A DNA stretch of 64,000 nt, from assembly GCA_031082005.1 (NCBI GenBank), contig JAVHLR010000001.1:191251-255250 (forward strand), in the 5' to 3' direction. The notes beneath the pieces are model-generated. The model searched no databases. It was not told the origin of the DNA and saw only the letters and a program-made list of their open reading frames with translations. The DNA comes from Patescibacteria group bacterium. GTDB lineage: Bacteria > Patescibacteriota > Patescibacteriia > 2-12-FULL-60-25. Below are positions 57,127-64,000 of the stretch, piece by piece. Within the stretch, counting starts at the first letter, position 1; every line of letters begins with the position of its first letter. Both the position numbers and the translations under genes were made by a program.

Positions 57127-59145
57127 ATGAACGTATCTGATTTGGCCCGTCGTTTGAAGGTGACCCCGCATGAACTCCTGGAGAAACTCCCGGCGCTCGG
57201 TTTCGATATCGGTGGTCGCGCTATCAAAGTCGATGATATGGTCGCCGACCGTATCATGAAGAAGTGGTTCGAGAACGAACGGCGTGAACGTTTGCGCAAC
57301 TCGCTCTTATCCTCATCCGTCCTGCGACCCGGCGAGGTAGCGGCGCCACGTCAGCTCAAAGAAATCTTATTGCCGCAGGTTTTGGTGGTGCGTGATTTGG
57401 CCGGCAAACTCGGCCTGCCTGTGACCAAGGTCATCCAACAGCTCATGAAAGCAGGCATCCTGGCTTCACAGAACGAGCGCTTGGATTTTGAGACAGCCGC
57501 CATCATCGCGGAAGAGCTTGGTTTCAAGGCGAATCTCGAAGAGGGCAAAAAAGAAGACGCCATTGAGACAGTGCAGGCACTGGATCGCGTGAAAGAACTT
57601 TTTGCCGCTGAAGTCGAGGAAAACCTTAAGCCGCATGCTCCGGTCGTGGTGGTCATGGGCCACGTGGACCACGGCAAGACGAAGCTGCTAGACGCCATCC
57701 GCCGTACCAACGTCGTGGACAAGGAAGCCGGCGGCATCACCCAACACATCGGCGCGTATCAAGTCGTGCGTAAAAATCGCGCCATGACTTTCATTGACAC
57801 TCCAGGTCATGAGGCTTTCACCATCATGCGCTCACGCGGCGCCAAGGTCGCTGACATCGCCATCCTTGTCGTCGCAGCTGATGACGGTGTGCAGCCGCAG
57901 ACCAAAGAAGCCATCAACATCATCAAAGCTGCGCACTTGCCCTTCATCGTCGCGCTGAACAAGATGGACAAGCCCGAAGCCGATCCGGATCGCGTCTTGG
58001 CCCAATTGAACGAAGCTGGCGTATCGACCGAAGCTTGGGGCGGCGATGTTCCGTTGGCCAAGATCTCGGCCAAGAGTGGCCTGGGCATCGACGACATACT
58101 CGAAGTCATCCTGCTTGTCGCCGATCTGAACGCGGACAAGATACGTGCCAATCCTGACCGCTTAGCTGTCGGCACTATCATCGAATCGCATTTGGATAAG
58201 GGCGAGGGTCCGGTCGCGACTGTCCTGGTCCAGGCCGGCACTTTACATCGCAACGATTACATCGGCATCGGAGGAGCGGCTTATGGCCGCGTCCGCGCCA
58301 TGCGCGACTGGACGGGAAAGAATTTGGATGAAGCGCCGCCCGGAACGCCGGTGAAGCTGCTTGGTTTCAAGGTTCTGCCCGCTGTCGGAGACATCTTGGA
58401 AGTCCCGGCTGATCCCAAATTGCTCGAAGCCAAGAAAGCGAAGACCTCCATGCAGGTCGCGACCCAATTGACGGCGACCAAGACGATGAAGGCCGAAGGG
58501 GAAGAGGAAAACAAGAAAAAGACACTCTACGTCATCCTGAAATGCGACACGCTCGGTTCGCTCGAGGCGCTGCTCGGGATGTTCGAAAAATTCCAGCACG
58601 ATGATGTCGGCGTCGAGGTCATCCAGAAAGGCTTGGGAAACGTCAACGAGAACGACATCACCCGTGCCGAGAGTTCCCAACCGGCCGTCGTGTATGCCTT
58701 CAACGTCGCTATCTTGCCGCAGGTATCTGTTTTGGCGCGCGAGAAAAAAGTTGACGTCAAGGAATTCAAAATCATCTACGAACTATTCGATGACGTCATC
58801 AAGCGCCTCAATATCCTCGTTCCTCCGGAAGTGATCCGCACTCCGCTCGGGACATTCGAGACGGTCGCCATCTTCCGCACCGAACCTGGACGCATGGTCG
58901 TAGGCGGCAAAGTCAGGGAAGGAAAAGTCGTCAATAACGCCAAGATACGCGTGTGGCGCGGAGAGGATCCTATCGGCGAAGGCGTCGTCGATTCGATCCA
59001 AATCGGCAAGCAGACCATGAAAGAAGCTGCCGGAGGCCAGGAATGCGGAATTTCCTTCAAAGGCAAGACAAAGATCCAGGTCGGCGACAAACTGGAGATT
59101 TACCACGAAGAGGTCAAAGAACGGAAAATCGCCGTTTCAAGATAA
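57127..59145 (+). CDS. infB: Translation initiation factor IF-2
   Basis: 672 residues from ATG 57127; an upstream in-frame start lies on the promoter and is rejected. Short N-terminal domains ~1-165, then the G domain: Gly-His-Val-Asp-His-Gly-Lys-Thr near 178-185, Asp-Thr-Pro-Gly-His-Glu near 225, Asn-Lys-Met-Asp near 279. Domains II, III and IV follow to the C-terminus. It brings fMet-tRNA to the 30S subunit with GTP. The long variable N-terminal extension of E. coli IF-2 is absent. Likely leaderless. Confidence 0.96.
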   Translation: MNVSDLARRLKVTPHELLEKLPALGFDIGGRAIKVDDMVADRIMKKWFENERRERLRNSLLSSSVLRPGEVAAPRQLKEILLPQVLVVRDLAGKLGLPVTKVIQQLMKAGILASQNERLDFETAAIIAEELGFKANLEEGKKEDAIETVQALDRVKELFAAEVEENLKPHAPVVVVMGHVDHGKTKLLDAIRRTNVVDKEAGGITQHIGAYQVVRKNRAMTFIDTPGHEAFTIMRSRGAKVADIAILVVAADDGVQPQTKEAINIIKAAHLPFIVALNKMDKPEADPDRVLAQLNEAGVSTEAWGGDVPLAKISAKSGLGIDDILEVILLVADLNADKIRANPDRLAVGTIIESHLDKGEGPVATVLVQAGTLHRNDYIGIGGAAYGRVRAMRDWTGKNLDEAPPGTPVKLLGFKVLPAVGDILEVPADPKLLEAKKAKTSMQVATQLTATKTMKAEGEEENKKKTLYVILKCDTLGSLEALLGMFEKFQHDDVGVEVIQKGLGNVNENDITRAESSQPAVVYAFNVAILPQVSVLAREKKVDVKEFKIIYELFDDVIKRLNILVPPEVIRTPLGTFETVAIFRTEPGRMVVGGKVREGKVVNNAKIRVWRGEDPIGEGVVDSIQIGKQTMKEAAGGQECGISFKGKTKIQVGDKLEIYHEEVKERKIAVSR

Positions 59146-59160
59146 ACAAGAAAAAACGGT

Positions 59161-59197
59161 AAGGGCGTCCCGATGTCATTGGGGCGCCCTTTTTGGT
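59161..59197 (+). terminator. Terminator of infB
   Basis: AGGGCG / CGCCCT arms with inner TCCC/GGGG pairs, followed by T5. Confidence 0.8.
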
Positions 59198-59302
59198 GAA
59201 AAGAATCGGATTTAAATTTCTGCTCCATGTGGATATCAGGATATTTCCGCTGTGTTGTCACGCCTTGCGCAAGCTCTATCGTACATGGTAGCTATAAAGT
59301 AT

Positions 59303-59605
59303 ATGGAGGACGAATCTAAGCACGAGATTTTAGAGGCGATCAGTTTGCTGGCTGATAATGTTCAAAGCGTATCGGATCGCGTGGATGACCTATCTACACG
59401 GATGGGTAGAGTTGAAACTACAATGGTCACCAAGAGCTATCTGGACGATAAGCTCGCTGATTTGCGCGGCGATTTGATAGTTTTAGCCCGGAAGCAAAAT
59501 ACGAAGCTGAATATCTTGATCGAATCTTTGGTCGCCGAAGGCATATTGCCGCGGAAGGTCGCGGACAAGATTCTGGCCTTAGAACCTTTCCCTGAACTTG
59601 TTTAA
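59303..59605 (+). CDS. Small coiled-coil protein
   Basis: 100 residues from ATG 59303 (ATG 59285 is possible; neither has an SD). Almost wholly helical with a heptad pattern ~10-45, Val-Asp-Asp-Leu and Arg-Met-Gly-Arg-Val-Glu. A motif Thr-Lys-Ser-Tyr-Leu-Asp-Asp-Lys-Leu-Ala-Asp-Leu-Arg-Gly-Asp follows. Such short coiled-coil proteins are common in CPR genomes but have no known function. Confidence 0.65.
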   Translation: MEDESKHEILEAISLLADNVQSVSDRVDDLSTRMGRVETTMVTKSYLDDKLADLRGDLIVLARKQNTKLNILIESLVAEGILPRKVADKILALEPFPELV

Positions 59606-59612
59606 AAAATTG

Positions 59613-59644
59613 AAGCGGGCCGAGAGCATCGGTCCGCCTTTTGT
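59613..59644 (+). terminator. Terminator of the coiled-coil gene
   Basis: GCGGGCCGA / TCGGTCCGC arms, then CTTTTGTG. Confidence 0.75.
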
Positions 59645-59654
59645 GTCCGCCGGG

Positions 59655-59966
59655 TCAGCGGCTTTTCTTTTCGTCTTTCACTATATCCAACACCATCAGG
59701 AGCAGTATGAGCAACGTACACTGGCTGATGACCAAAAGGCCGACGGCCAAGTTGACGTTTTCGGCATTCTCACCGAGGGTCGGTCGGATATATATCCCGT
59801 AGATCGCCAATCCCGCCAATAAAGTGCTCACGAACAGCACCACGAAACTGTTGAACAGGAGAAAACGCGGTTGTCGTTTTTTCGGCGGCAATGTCGGCAG
59901 ACTGCTGTCCACCGAGTGCGGGCGCAAGCTGTCCATACGCTCCAGATCGATTTTCGGTGGAACCAA
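59655..59966 (-). CDS. Small two-helix membrane protein, TTG start
   Basis: 103 residues. TTG 59966 is chosen because a perfect AGGAGG lies 7 nt upstream; an earlier TTG at 59984 overlaps that SD. A Pro/Lys-rich cytoplasmic N-terminus (~1-38), two membrane helices (~39-62 and ~72-95) and a charged tail. No family recognised. Confidence 0.65.
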   Translation of the reverse strand: MVPPKIDLERMDSLRPHSVDSSLPTLPPKKRQPRFLLFNSFVVLFVSTLLAGLAIYGIYIRPTLGENAENVNLAVGLLVISQCTLLILLLMVLDIVKDEKKSR

Positions 59967-60073
59967 GGTCTGACCTCCTCGCAAAAAAGGACTCTTCTGA
60001 CACTAGCAGACGGTAGCGTCCAGTCAAGAGTCGTTTGACCTAACTGCAGCCTCTTGATTAAATGCAGTCTGAT

Positions 60074-61051
60074 ATGAAGCTACTCATCACCGGCGGCGCC
60101 GGGTTCATCGGCTCGAATTTCATCCGCTATTGGCTGGAACAGCACTCCGAAGACCGAATCGTAAACTTGGATGCTTTGACGTACGCCGGCAACCTCGAGA
60201 ACCTGAAAGGCCTCGACGAATCGCGCCACTCGTTCATTCAAGGCGATGTCCGTAATCCGGAAGACGTCTCACGAGCGATGGATGATGTTGATGTCGTCGT
60301 ACATTTCGCTGCCGAATCGCACGTCGATCGCTCCATCGACGGTGGACGCGTCTTCCTCGAGACGAATGTCATCGGTACTTTCAATCTTCTCGAAGAAGTC
60401 CGTAGGCGTGAAAATCAGATCAAACGTTTCCATCACATCTCGACTGATGAGGTCTTCGGCAGTTTGAGCCTCGACGAACCGCGTCGCTTTGATGAACGCT
60501 CTCCGCATGATGCGCGCAGTCCATACTCTGCGTCCAAAGTCGCGGCTGAACATCTGGTCAGGGCTTATTGTCACACACATAATCTGCCGTTCACCATCTC
60601 CAATTGCTCAAATAACTACGGCCCTTATCACCACCCGGAAAAGTTGATTCCTCTCATGATAACTCGTGCTCTGCGCGACGAGCCCTTACCGGTGTATGGC
60701 GATGGTTTGAATATCCGCGACTGGATCCATGTCGCTGACCATTGCCGCGGTATCGAAGCGATCCTTCTGCGCGGAAAAGAGGGTGAGACGTATTGCCTTG
60801 GAGGGGATAGCGAAGTCCCGAACATCGAAGTCGTGAAAAGCATCTTGCGCCACCTCGGAAAACCGGAATCCCTGATCTCTTACGTCGAAGATCGCAAAGG
60901 CCACGACCGTCGCTACGCCATCGACTCGTCCAAGGCGCAGCGCGAACTCGGCTGGCAGCCGCAATATTCGTTCGAGGCAGGCCTTCAAGACACCATCAAT
61001 TGGTATTTGGCGAACCGCAGCTGGTGGGAACCTCTGCTCGCCAAAAACTAA
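60074..61051 (+). CDS. rmlB: dTDP-glucose 4,6-dehydratase
   Basis: 325 residues from ATG 60074 (ATG 60062 is possible; no SD). Extended SDR: Thr-Gly-Gly-Ala-Gly-Phe-Ile-Gly-Ser-Asn at 6-15, Ser-Thr-Asp-Glu-Val-Phe-Gly with catalytic Asp/Glu near 124-126, Tyr-Ser-Ala-Ser-Lys near 149-153. It converts dTDP-glucose to the 4-keto-6-deoxy sugar with NAD. Followed after 35 nt by the rmlD-rmlA fusion, so the dTDP-rhamnose-type pathway is encoded together, with no rmlC seen in the window. Confidence 0.94.
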   Translation: MKLLITGGAGFIGSNFIRYWLEQHSEDRIVNLDALTYAGNLENLKGLDESRHSFIQGDVRNPEDVSRAMDDVDVVVHFAAESHVDRSIDGGRVFLETNVIGTFNLLEEVRRRENQIKRFHHISTDEVFGSLSLDEPRRFDERSPHDARSPYSASKVAAEHLVRAYCHTHNLPFTISNCSNNYGPYHHPEKLIPLMITRALRDEPLPVYGDGLNIRDWIHVADHCRGIEAILLRGKEGETYCLGGDSEVPNIEVVKSILRHLGKPESLISYVEDRKGHDRRYAIDSSKAQRELGWQPQYSFEAGLQDTINWYLANRSWWEPLLAKN

Positions 61052-61086
61052 ACAAGTTCAGATAAATATGATAAGACTTTGGGGAT

Positions 61087-62697
61087 ATGAAAATCCTCAT
61101 TTTTGGGCGCGGATTCCTGGGGACGCGTATGGCAGAGGCCTGGTCTGACGCGGTTTTGTCTGATGCTAGGATTGATGATGCGGAAGCGGTCAAAAACGCC
61201 CTGGATGAGCACCGCCCAGATGTCGTGGTCAATGCTGCGGGCAAGACGGGCAAACCGAATATAGACTGGTGTGAAGCGCACCAAACAGAGACATTCCGCG
61301 GAAACACCATCGGACCTCTAGTCCTCGCTGAAACCTGCCAGACGCTCGGCATCCACCTGGTCCATCTCGGTACCTCGTATATATTCAATGGCCCGTCGCC
61401 CGATCCAGTCGGTTGGCGTGAAAACGATTTCGCCAACCCCGTCTCTTTTTATGCCCGCTCAAAATATTCGGCCGATATGGTCTTGTCGCGTTTGCCGCGC
61501 ACGGCAATAGTCCGAATCGGACCCCTTATCGATCCACTGCCCTCTCCTCGTAACTTGATCACTCGGCTTGTCTCATATGCCCAGGTCGCGGACGCAGCAT
61601 GCAGCGTGACCGTTGTCGCCGACCTCCTGGAGGTCGTTCACGCTCTGGCGGAACGCCGTGCGACCGGAACGTTCCACGCGGTCAATCCAGGGGCCTTGCG
61701 TTTCAAGGACCTGCTGGACGCCTACAAAGAAATCGTCGATCCCAGGCATCCGTTTGAGATGGTCCAGCCGGAAGATTTGTTGAACGACGGGTCAGTTACC
61801 AAGGCCCGTCCAAACCCGATTTTGCATTCCAAGCGTTTGGAAGAGCTTGGCATCCGTATGCGGCCGGTCAATAGTGTCCTACGTGAGGTGCTGGAGAAGT
61901 ACGCGAGAGAAAAAAGTTTAAGCTCTAAGTTCGGAACAGAAAATATGAATCAGCACAATACGCTGCCGCCGAAGCTGAGACGTATGAAAGGCGTCATCCT
62001 CGCCGGGGGCAAAGGCACGCGTCTCGCGCCGCTCACCAATATCACGAACAAACATCTTCTGCCCATCTACAACCAACCGATGGTCATGTATCCCTTGCAG
62101 ACGCTGCTTGATGCCGGCATCAAGGATATCCTACTCATCACCGGGCCCGATCATGCGCATCAATTCATCAAACTTTTCGGTTCGGGCAAGGCTCTTGGTT
62201 GCCACTTTAGCTACCGCATCCAGGATGAGGCTGGAGGTATCGCGCAGGCGCTGGGCTTAGCCGAGGATTTCGTGGGACAGGATAACTGCACCGTCATCTT
62301 GGGCGACAATGTTTTCGATGAGCCCGTGGCTTCCAGCCTCGCGTCTTTCTCGAGTGGCGCGTTGGCTTTCTACAAACCAGTCGAGAATCCGACAGAATAC
62401 GGCGTGATGGAGATCGACGAGATGGGTAATGTCCTGTCTATCGAAGAAAAACCTAAGCAACCGAAATCCAACCTCGCCCAAGTAGGGCTCTATGTCTACG
62501 ACCCGCACGTCTTCGACATCATCAAGACCTTGAAACCATCCGGCCGCGGAGAATTGGAGATCACTGACGTCAACAACCACTATCTCGCACAGCGCGAACT
62601 GAAGGCGCGCCGCATGGGCGGCATCTGGTGGGATATGGGGACGTTCCATGGCATGCAGGCTGCGAGCCAGCACTTCGCGCAAAAGGACAAAAAATAG
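61087..62697 (+). CDS. RmlD-like reductase fused to RmlA-like nucleotidyltransferase
   Basis: 536 residues in one frame. ~1-285 is an SDR resembling dTDP-4-dehydrorhamnose reductase: Gly-Arg-Gly-Phe-Leu-Gly at 7-12 and Tyr122-Ala-Arg-Ser-Lys126. ~300-536 is a sugar-1-phosphate nucleotidyltransferase: Leu-Ala-Gly-Gly-Lys-Gly-Thr-Arg-Leu at 305-313 and Asn-Lys-His-Leu-Leu-Pro-Ile. A ~20-residue linker has no SD that would mark a separate start. The NTase part is shorter than classic RmlA (~290), lacking the C-terminal allosteric helices. Both ends of the dTDP-sugar pathway are thus in one chain. Confidence 0.9.
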   Translation: MKILIFGRGFLGTRMAEAWSDAVLSDARIDDAEAVKNALDEHRPDVVVNAAGKTGKPNIDWCEAHQTETFRGNTIGPLVLAETCQTLGIHLVHLGTSYIFNGPSPDPVGWRENDFANPVSFYARSKYSADMVLSRLPRTAIVRIGPLIDPLPSPRNLITRLVSYAQVADAACSVTVVADLLEVVHALAERRATGTFHAVNPGALRFKDLLDAYKEIVDPRHPFEMVQPEDLLNDGSVTKARPNPILHSKRLEELGIRMRPVNSVLREVLEKYAREKSLSSKFGTENMNQHNTLPPKLRRMKGVILAGGKGTRLAPLTNITNKHLLPIYNQPMVMYPLQTLLDAGIKDILLITGPDHAHQFIKLFGSGKALGCHFSYRIQDEAGGIAQALGLAEDFVGQDNCTVILGDNVFDEPVASSLASFSSGALAFYKPVENPTEYGVMEIDEMGNVLSIEEKPKQPKSNLAQVGLYVYDPHVFDIIKTLKPSGRGELEITDVNNHYLAQRELKARRMGGIWWDMGTFHGMQAASQHFAQKDKK

Positions 62698-62780
62698 CCA
62701 GTATGGGGAGTTTGGGGTACTTGCCTCATGTTTGCCTATGCAGTAGTCTTTCTTGACTGTTATTCGTAAACTTTATTTAT

Positions 62781-63104
62781 ATGGAAATCACTCTCACAGA
62801 CCAGAATTTCGATCAGGAAGTCATCAAATCAGCGACTCCGGTATTGGTTGATTTTTGGGCTCCCTGGTGCGGGCCCTGCCGCATGATGGCGCCGATCATC
62901 GAAGAGCTGGCTGAAGAAATAGATGGTTCGAAGCTCAAGATAGGCAAGCTTAACGTCGACGAGAACGGTGTGACCGCACAGCAGTTCAATATCATGTCTA
63001 TTCCGACCTTCCTCGTCTTCCAGGGCGGCAAAGTCGTCGACCAGTTCGTCGGCGGAATGACAAAGGCAGCTTTCAAGGACAAGCTGGCTAAATACATCGC
63101 TTAA
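62781..63104 (+). CDS. trxA: Thioredoxin
   Basis: 107 residues, classic size. Trp-Cys30-Gly-Pro-Cys33 active site and cis-Pro in Ser-Ile-Pro-Thr-Phe near 73-77. Reduces protein disulfides in the cytoplasm; re-reduced by the product of trxB just downstream. No SD. Confidence 0.96.
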   Translation: MEITLTDQNFDQEVIKSATPVLVDFWAPWCGPCRMMAPIIEELAEEIDGSKLKIGKLNVDENGVTAQQFNIMSIPTFLVFQGGKVVDQFVGGMTKAAFKDKLAKYIA

Positions 63105-63133
63105 TTTTCTCCGCAGGTCAGATGTAGCCATCT

Positions 63134-63162
63134 GTCATCCCGGGCCAGGACCCAGGATCTAG
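63134..63162. repeat. Dispersed repeat, family A-like (degenerate)
   Basis: GTCATCCCGGGCC / GGACCCAGGATC, immediately upstream of the trxB start. Confidence 0.45.
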
Positions 63163-63170
63163 AAAAAAAT

Positions 63171-64000
63171 ATGGAAACTCGCAATCTCATCATCATCGGC
63201 TCCGGTCCGGCTGGTTACACTGCCGCTGTTTATGCTGCCCGAGCCGAACTCAAACCGCTCATGTTCGAAGGACGCGACCCGGGCGGCCAGCTCATGACCA
63301 CGACGGAAGTCGAGAATTTCCCCGGCTTTCCGCAAGGAGTCTTGGGTCCGGAACTGATGGCTAAGATGAAAGAGCAGGCGCAACGTTTCGAGACGGAAAT
63401 CATCTCCGATTTCGTCGAATCCGTCGATCTTTCTGCTCGACCATACAAAGTGGTGGCTGGCGGACAGACCTACGAGACGCGGAGCATCATCATCTCGACT
63501 GGTGCGACAGCACGCCGTCTTGGCTTGGAGTCAGAGAAAGCGCTGTACGGCAAAGGTGTCTCTGCCTGCGCCACTTGCGACGGTTTTTTCTTCAAAGGCA
63601 AGGTCGTGGCTATCGTCGGCGGAGGGGACAGCGCCATGGAAGAGGCGAACTTCCTCACCCGTTTCGCCGAGAGAGTTTACCTCGTCCACCGTCGCGACTC
63701 GTTCCGCGCTTCCAAAGCTATGCAAGAGCGGACTTTCAATAACCCGAAGATCGAGGTCGTATGGAATTCCGCTGTCGAAGACATCCTAGGTGTCGACGTC
63801 GGTCATGTCACGGGCGTGAAACTAAAAGACACGGTCACGGGCGAGACTCGAGAGATGGCGTTGGACGGAGTTTTCGCCGCCATCGGCCATGATCCCAATA
63901 CCTCGTTGTTCAAAGGCGTCATTGACCTGGACGAGAAGGGCTACATCAAGACCGTCCCTGGTTCGGCGCGCACGAATATCCCGGGAGTTTTCGCTGCCGG
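63171..64000 (+). CDS. trxB: Thioredoxin reductase (partial, runs off right edge)
   Basis: 276 codons visible from ATG 63171. FAD motif Gly-Ser-Gly-Pro-Ala-Gly near 10-15, redox Cys-Ala-Thr-Cys near 133-136, NADPH motif Gly-Gly-Gly-Asp-Ser-Ala near 150-155, and a second FAD motif begins before the edge. Transfers electrons from NADPH to the thioredoxin encoded upstream. The C-terminal ~35 residues are outside the window. No SD. Confidence 0.95.
   Translation, partial: METRNLIIIGSGPAGYTAAVYAARAELKPLMFEGRDPGGQLMTTTEVENFPGFPQGVLGPELMAKMKEQAQRFETEIISDFVESVDLSARPYKVVAGGQTYETRSIIISTGATARRLGLESEKALYGKGVSACATCDGFFFKGKVVAIVGGGDSAMEEANFLTRFAERVYLVHRRDSFRASKAMQERTFNNPKIEVVWNSAVEDILGVDVGHVTGVKLKDTVTGETREMALDGVFAAIGHDPNTSLFKGVIDLDEKGYIKTVPGSARTNIPGVFAA

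Overview
This 64 kb window is chromosomal DNA of a bacterium, most likely a member of the Patescibacteria/CPR (Parcubacteria-type). The reasons are the split transketolase next to rpe and rpiB with PfkB-family kinases as the only sugar kinases, eukaryote-like IleRS and ProRS, an Elp3-type radical-SAM/GNAT protein, PilT, a DUF2207 protein, paired exported proteins sharing an N-terminal repeat, and a very high share of unrecognised genes. That assignment is inference. TGA acts as a stop here (several ATGA start/stop overlaps), which argues against the TGA-recoding CPR lineages.

Layout. 1-16.2 kb: a possible PI3/4-kinase-like protein cut by the left edge, a 2-hydroxyacid dehydrogenase, a BASS transporter, a PfkB kinase, DUF2207, three unknown genes, class II aldolase, a second PfkB kinase, a block of three unknown genes (two clearly paralogous), and split transketolase. 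16.2-20.4 kb: two exported proteins sharing an N-terminal domain, a Cys-peptidase-like protein, rpe and rpiB. 20.4-29.7 kb: ileS, a large HExxH protein, a membrane Ser/Thr kinase with a C-terminal TPR-like region, ruvA and a FemAB-like transferase. 29.8-34.5 kb: an operon of a J-domain/kinase fusion, a vWA protein and a C-domain-less pyruvate-kinase homologue, divergent from a coiled-coil protein. 34.5-43.5 kb: maf, a TrmB-like regulator with a palindromic operator, three DnaJ-zinc-finger-like proteins, a possible degenerate HD protein, engB, and an arsR-DUF302/glutaredoxin-DUF2892 operon. 43.6-64 kb: tRNA genes, two Cys-cluster proteins, proS, elp3, pilT, HU, ymdB, rny, a cytochrome-b5 lipoprotein, truB, infB, rmlB, an rmlD-rmlA fusion, trxA and trxB (cut by the right edge).

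Two gene classes stand out. Conserved housekeeping genes almost all lack a Shine-Dalgarno sequence, and infB looks leaderless. About 23 unrecognised or signalling genes instead carry a strong GGAG-type SD, many also with a TTGAC-N17 promoter and a GC-rich hairpin terminator. The most unusual non-coding structure is a pair of elements (25538-25631 and 44033-44122). Each has long inverted-repeat arms of unrelated sequence around the same ~40-nt core, and each sits 9-10 nt upstream of a promoter. Palindromic dispersed repeats occur between genes and also inside the reading frames of elp3 and the transketolase N-subunit.

All calls come from reading the sequence alone; no database search was run.
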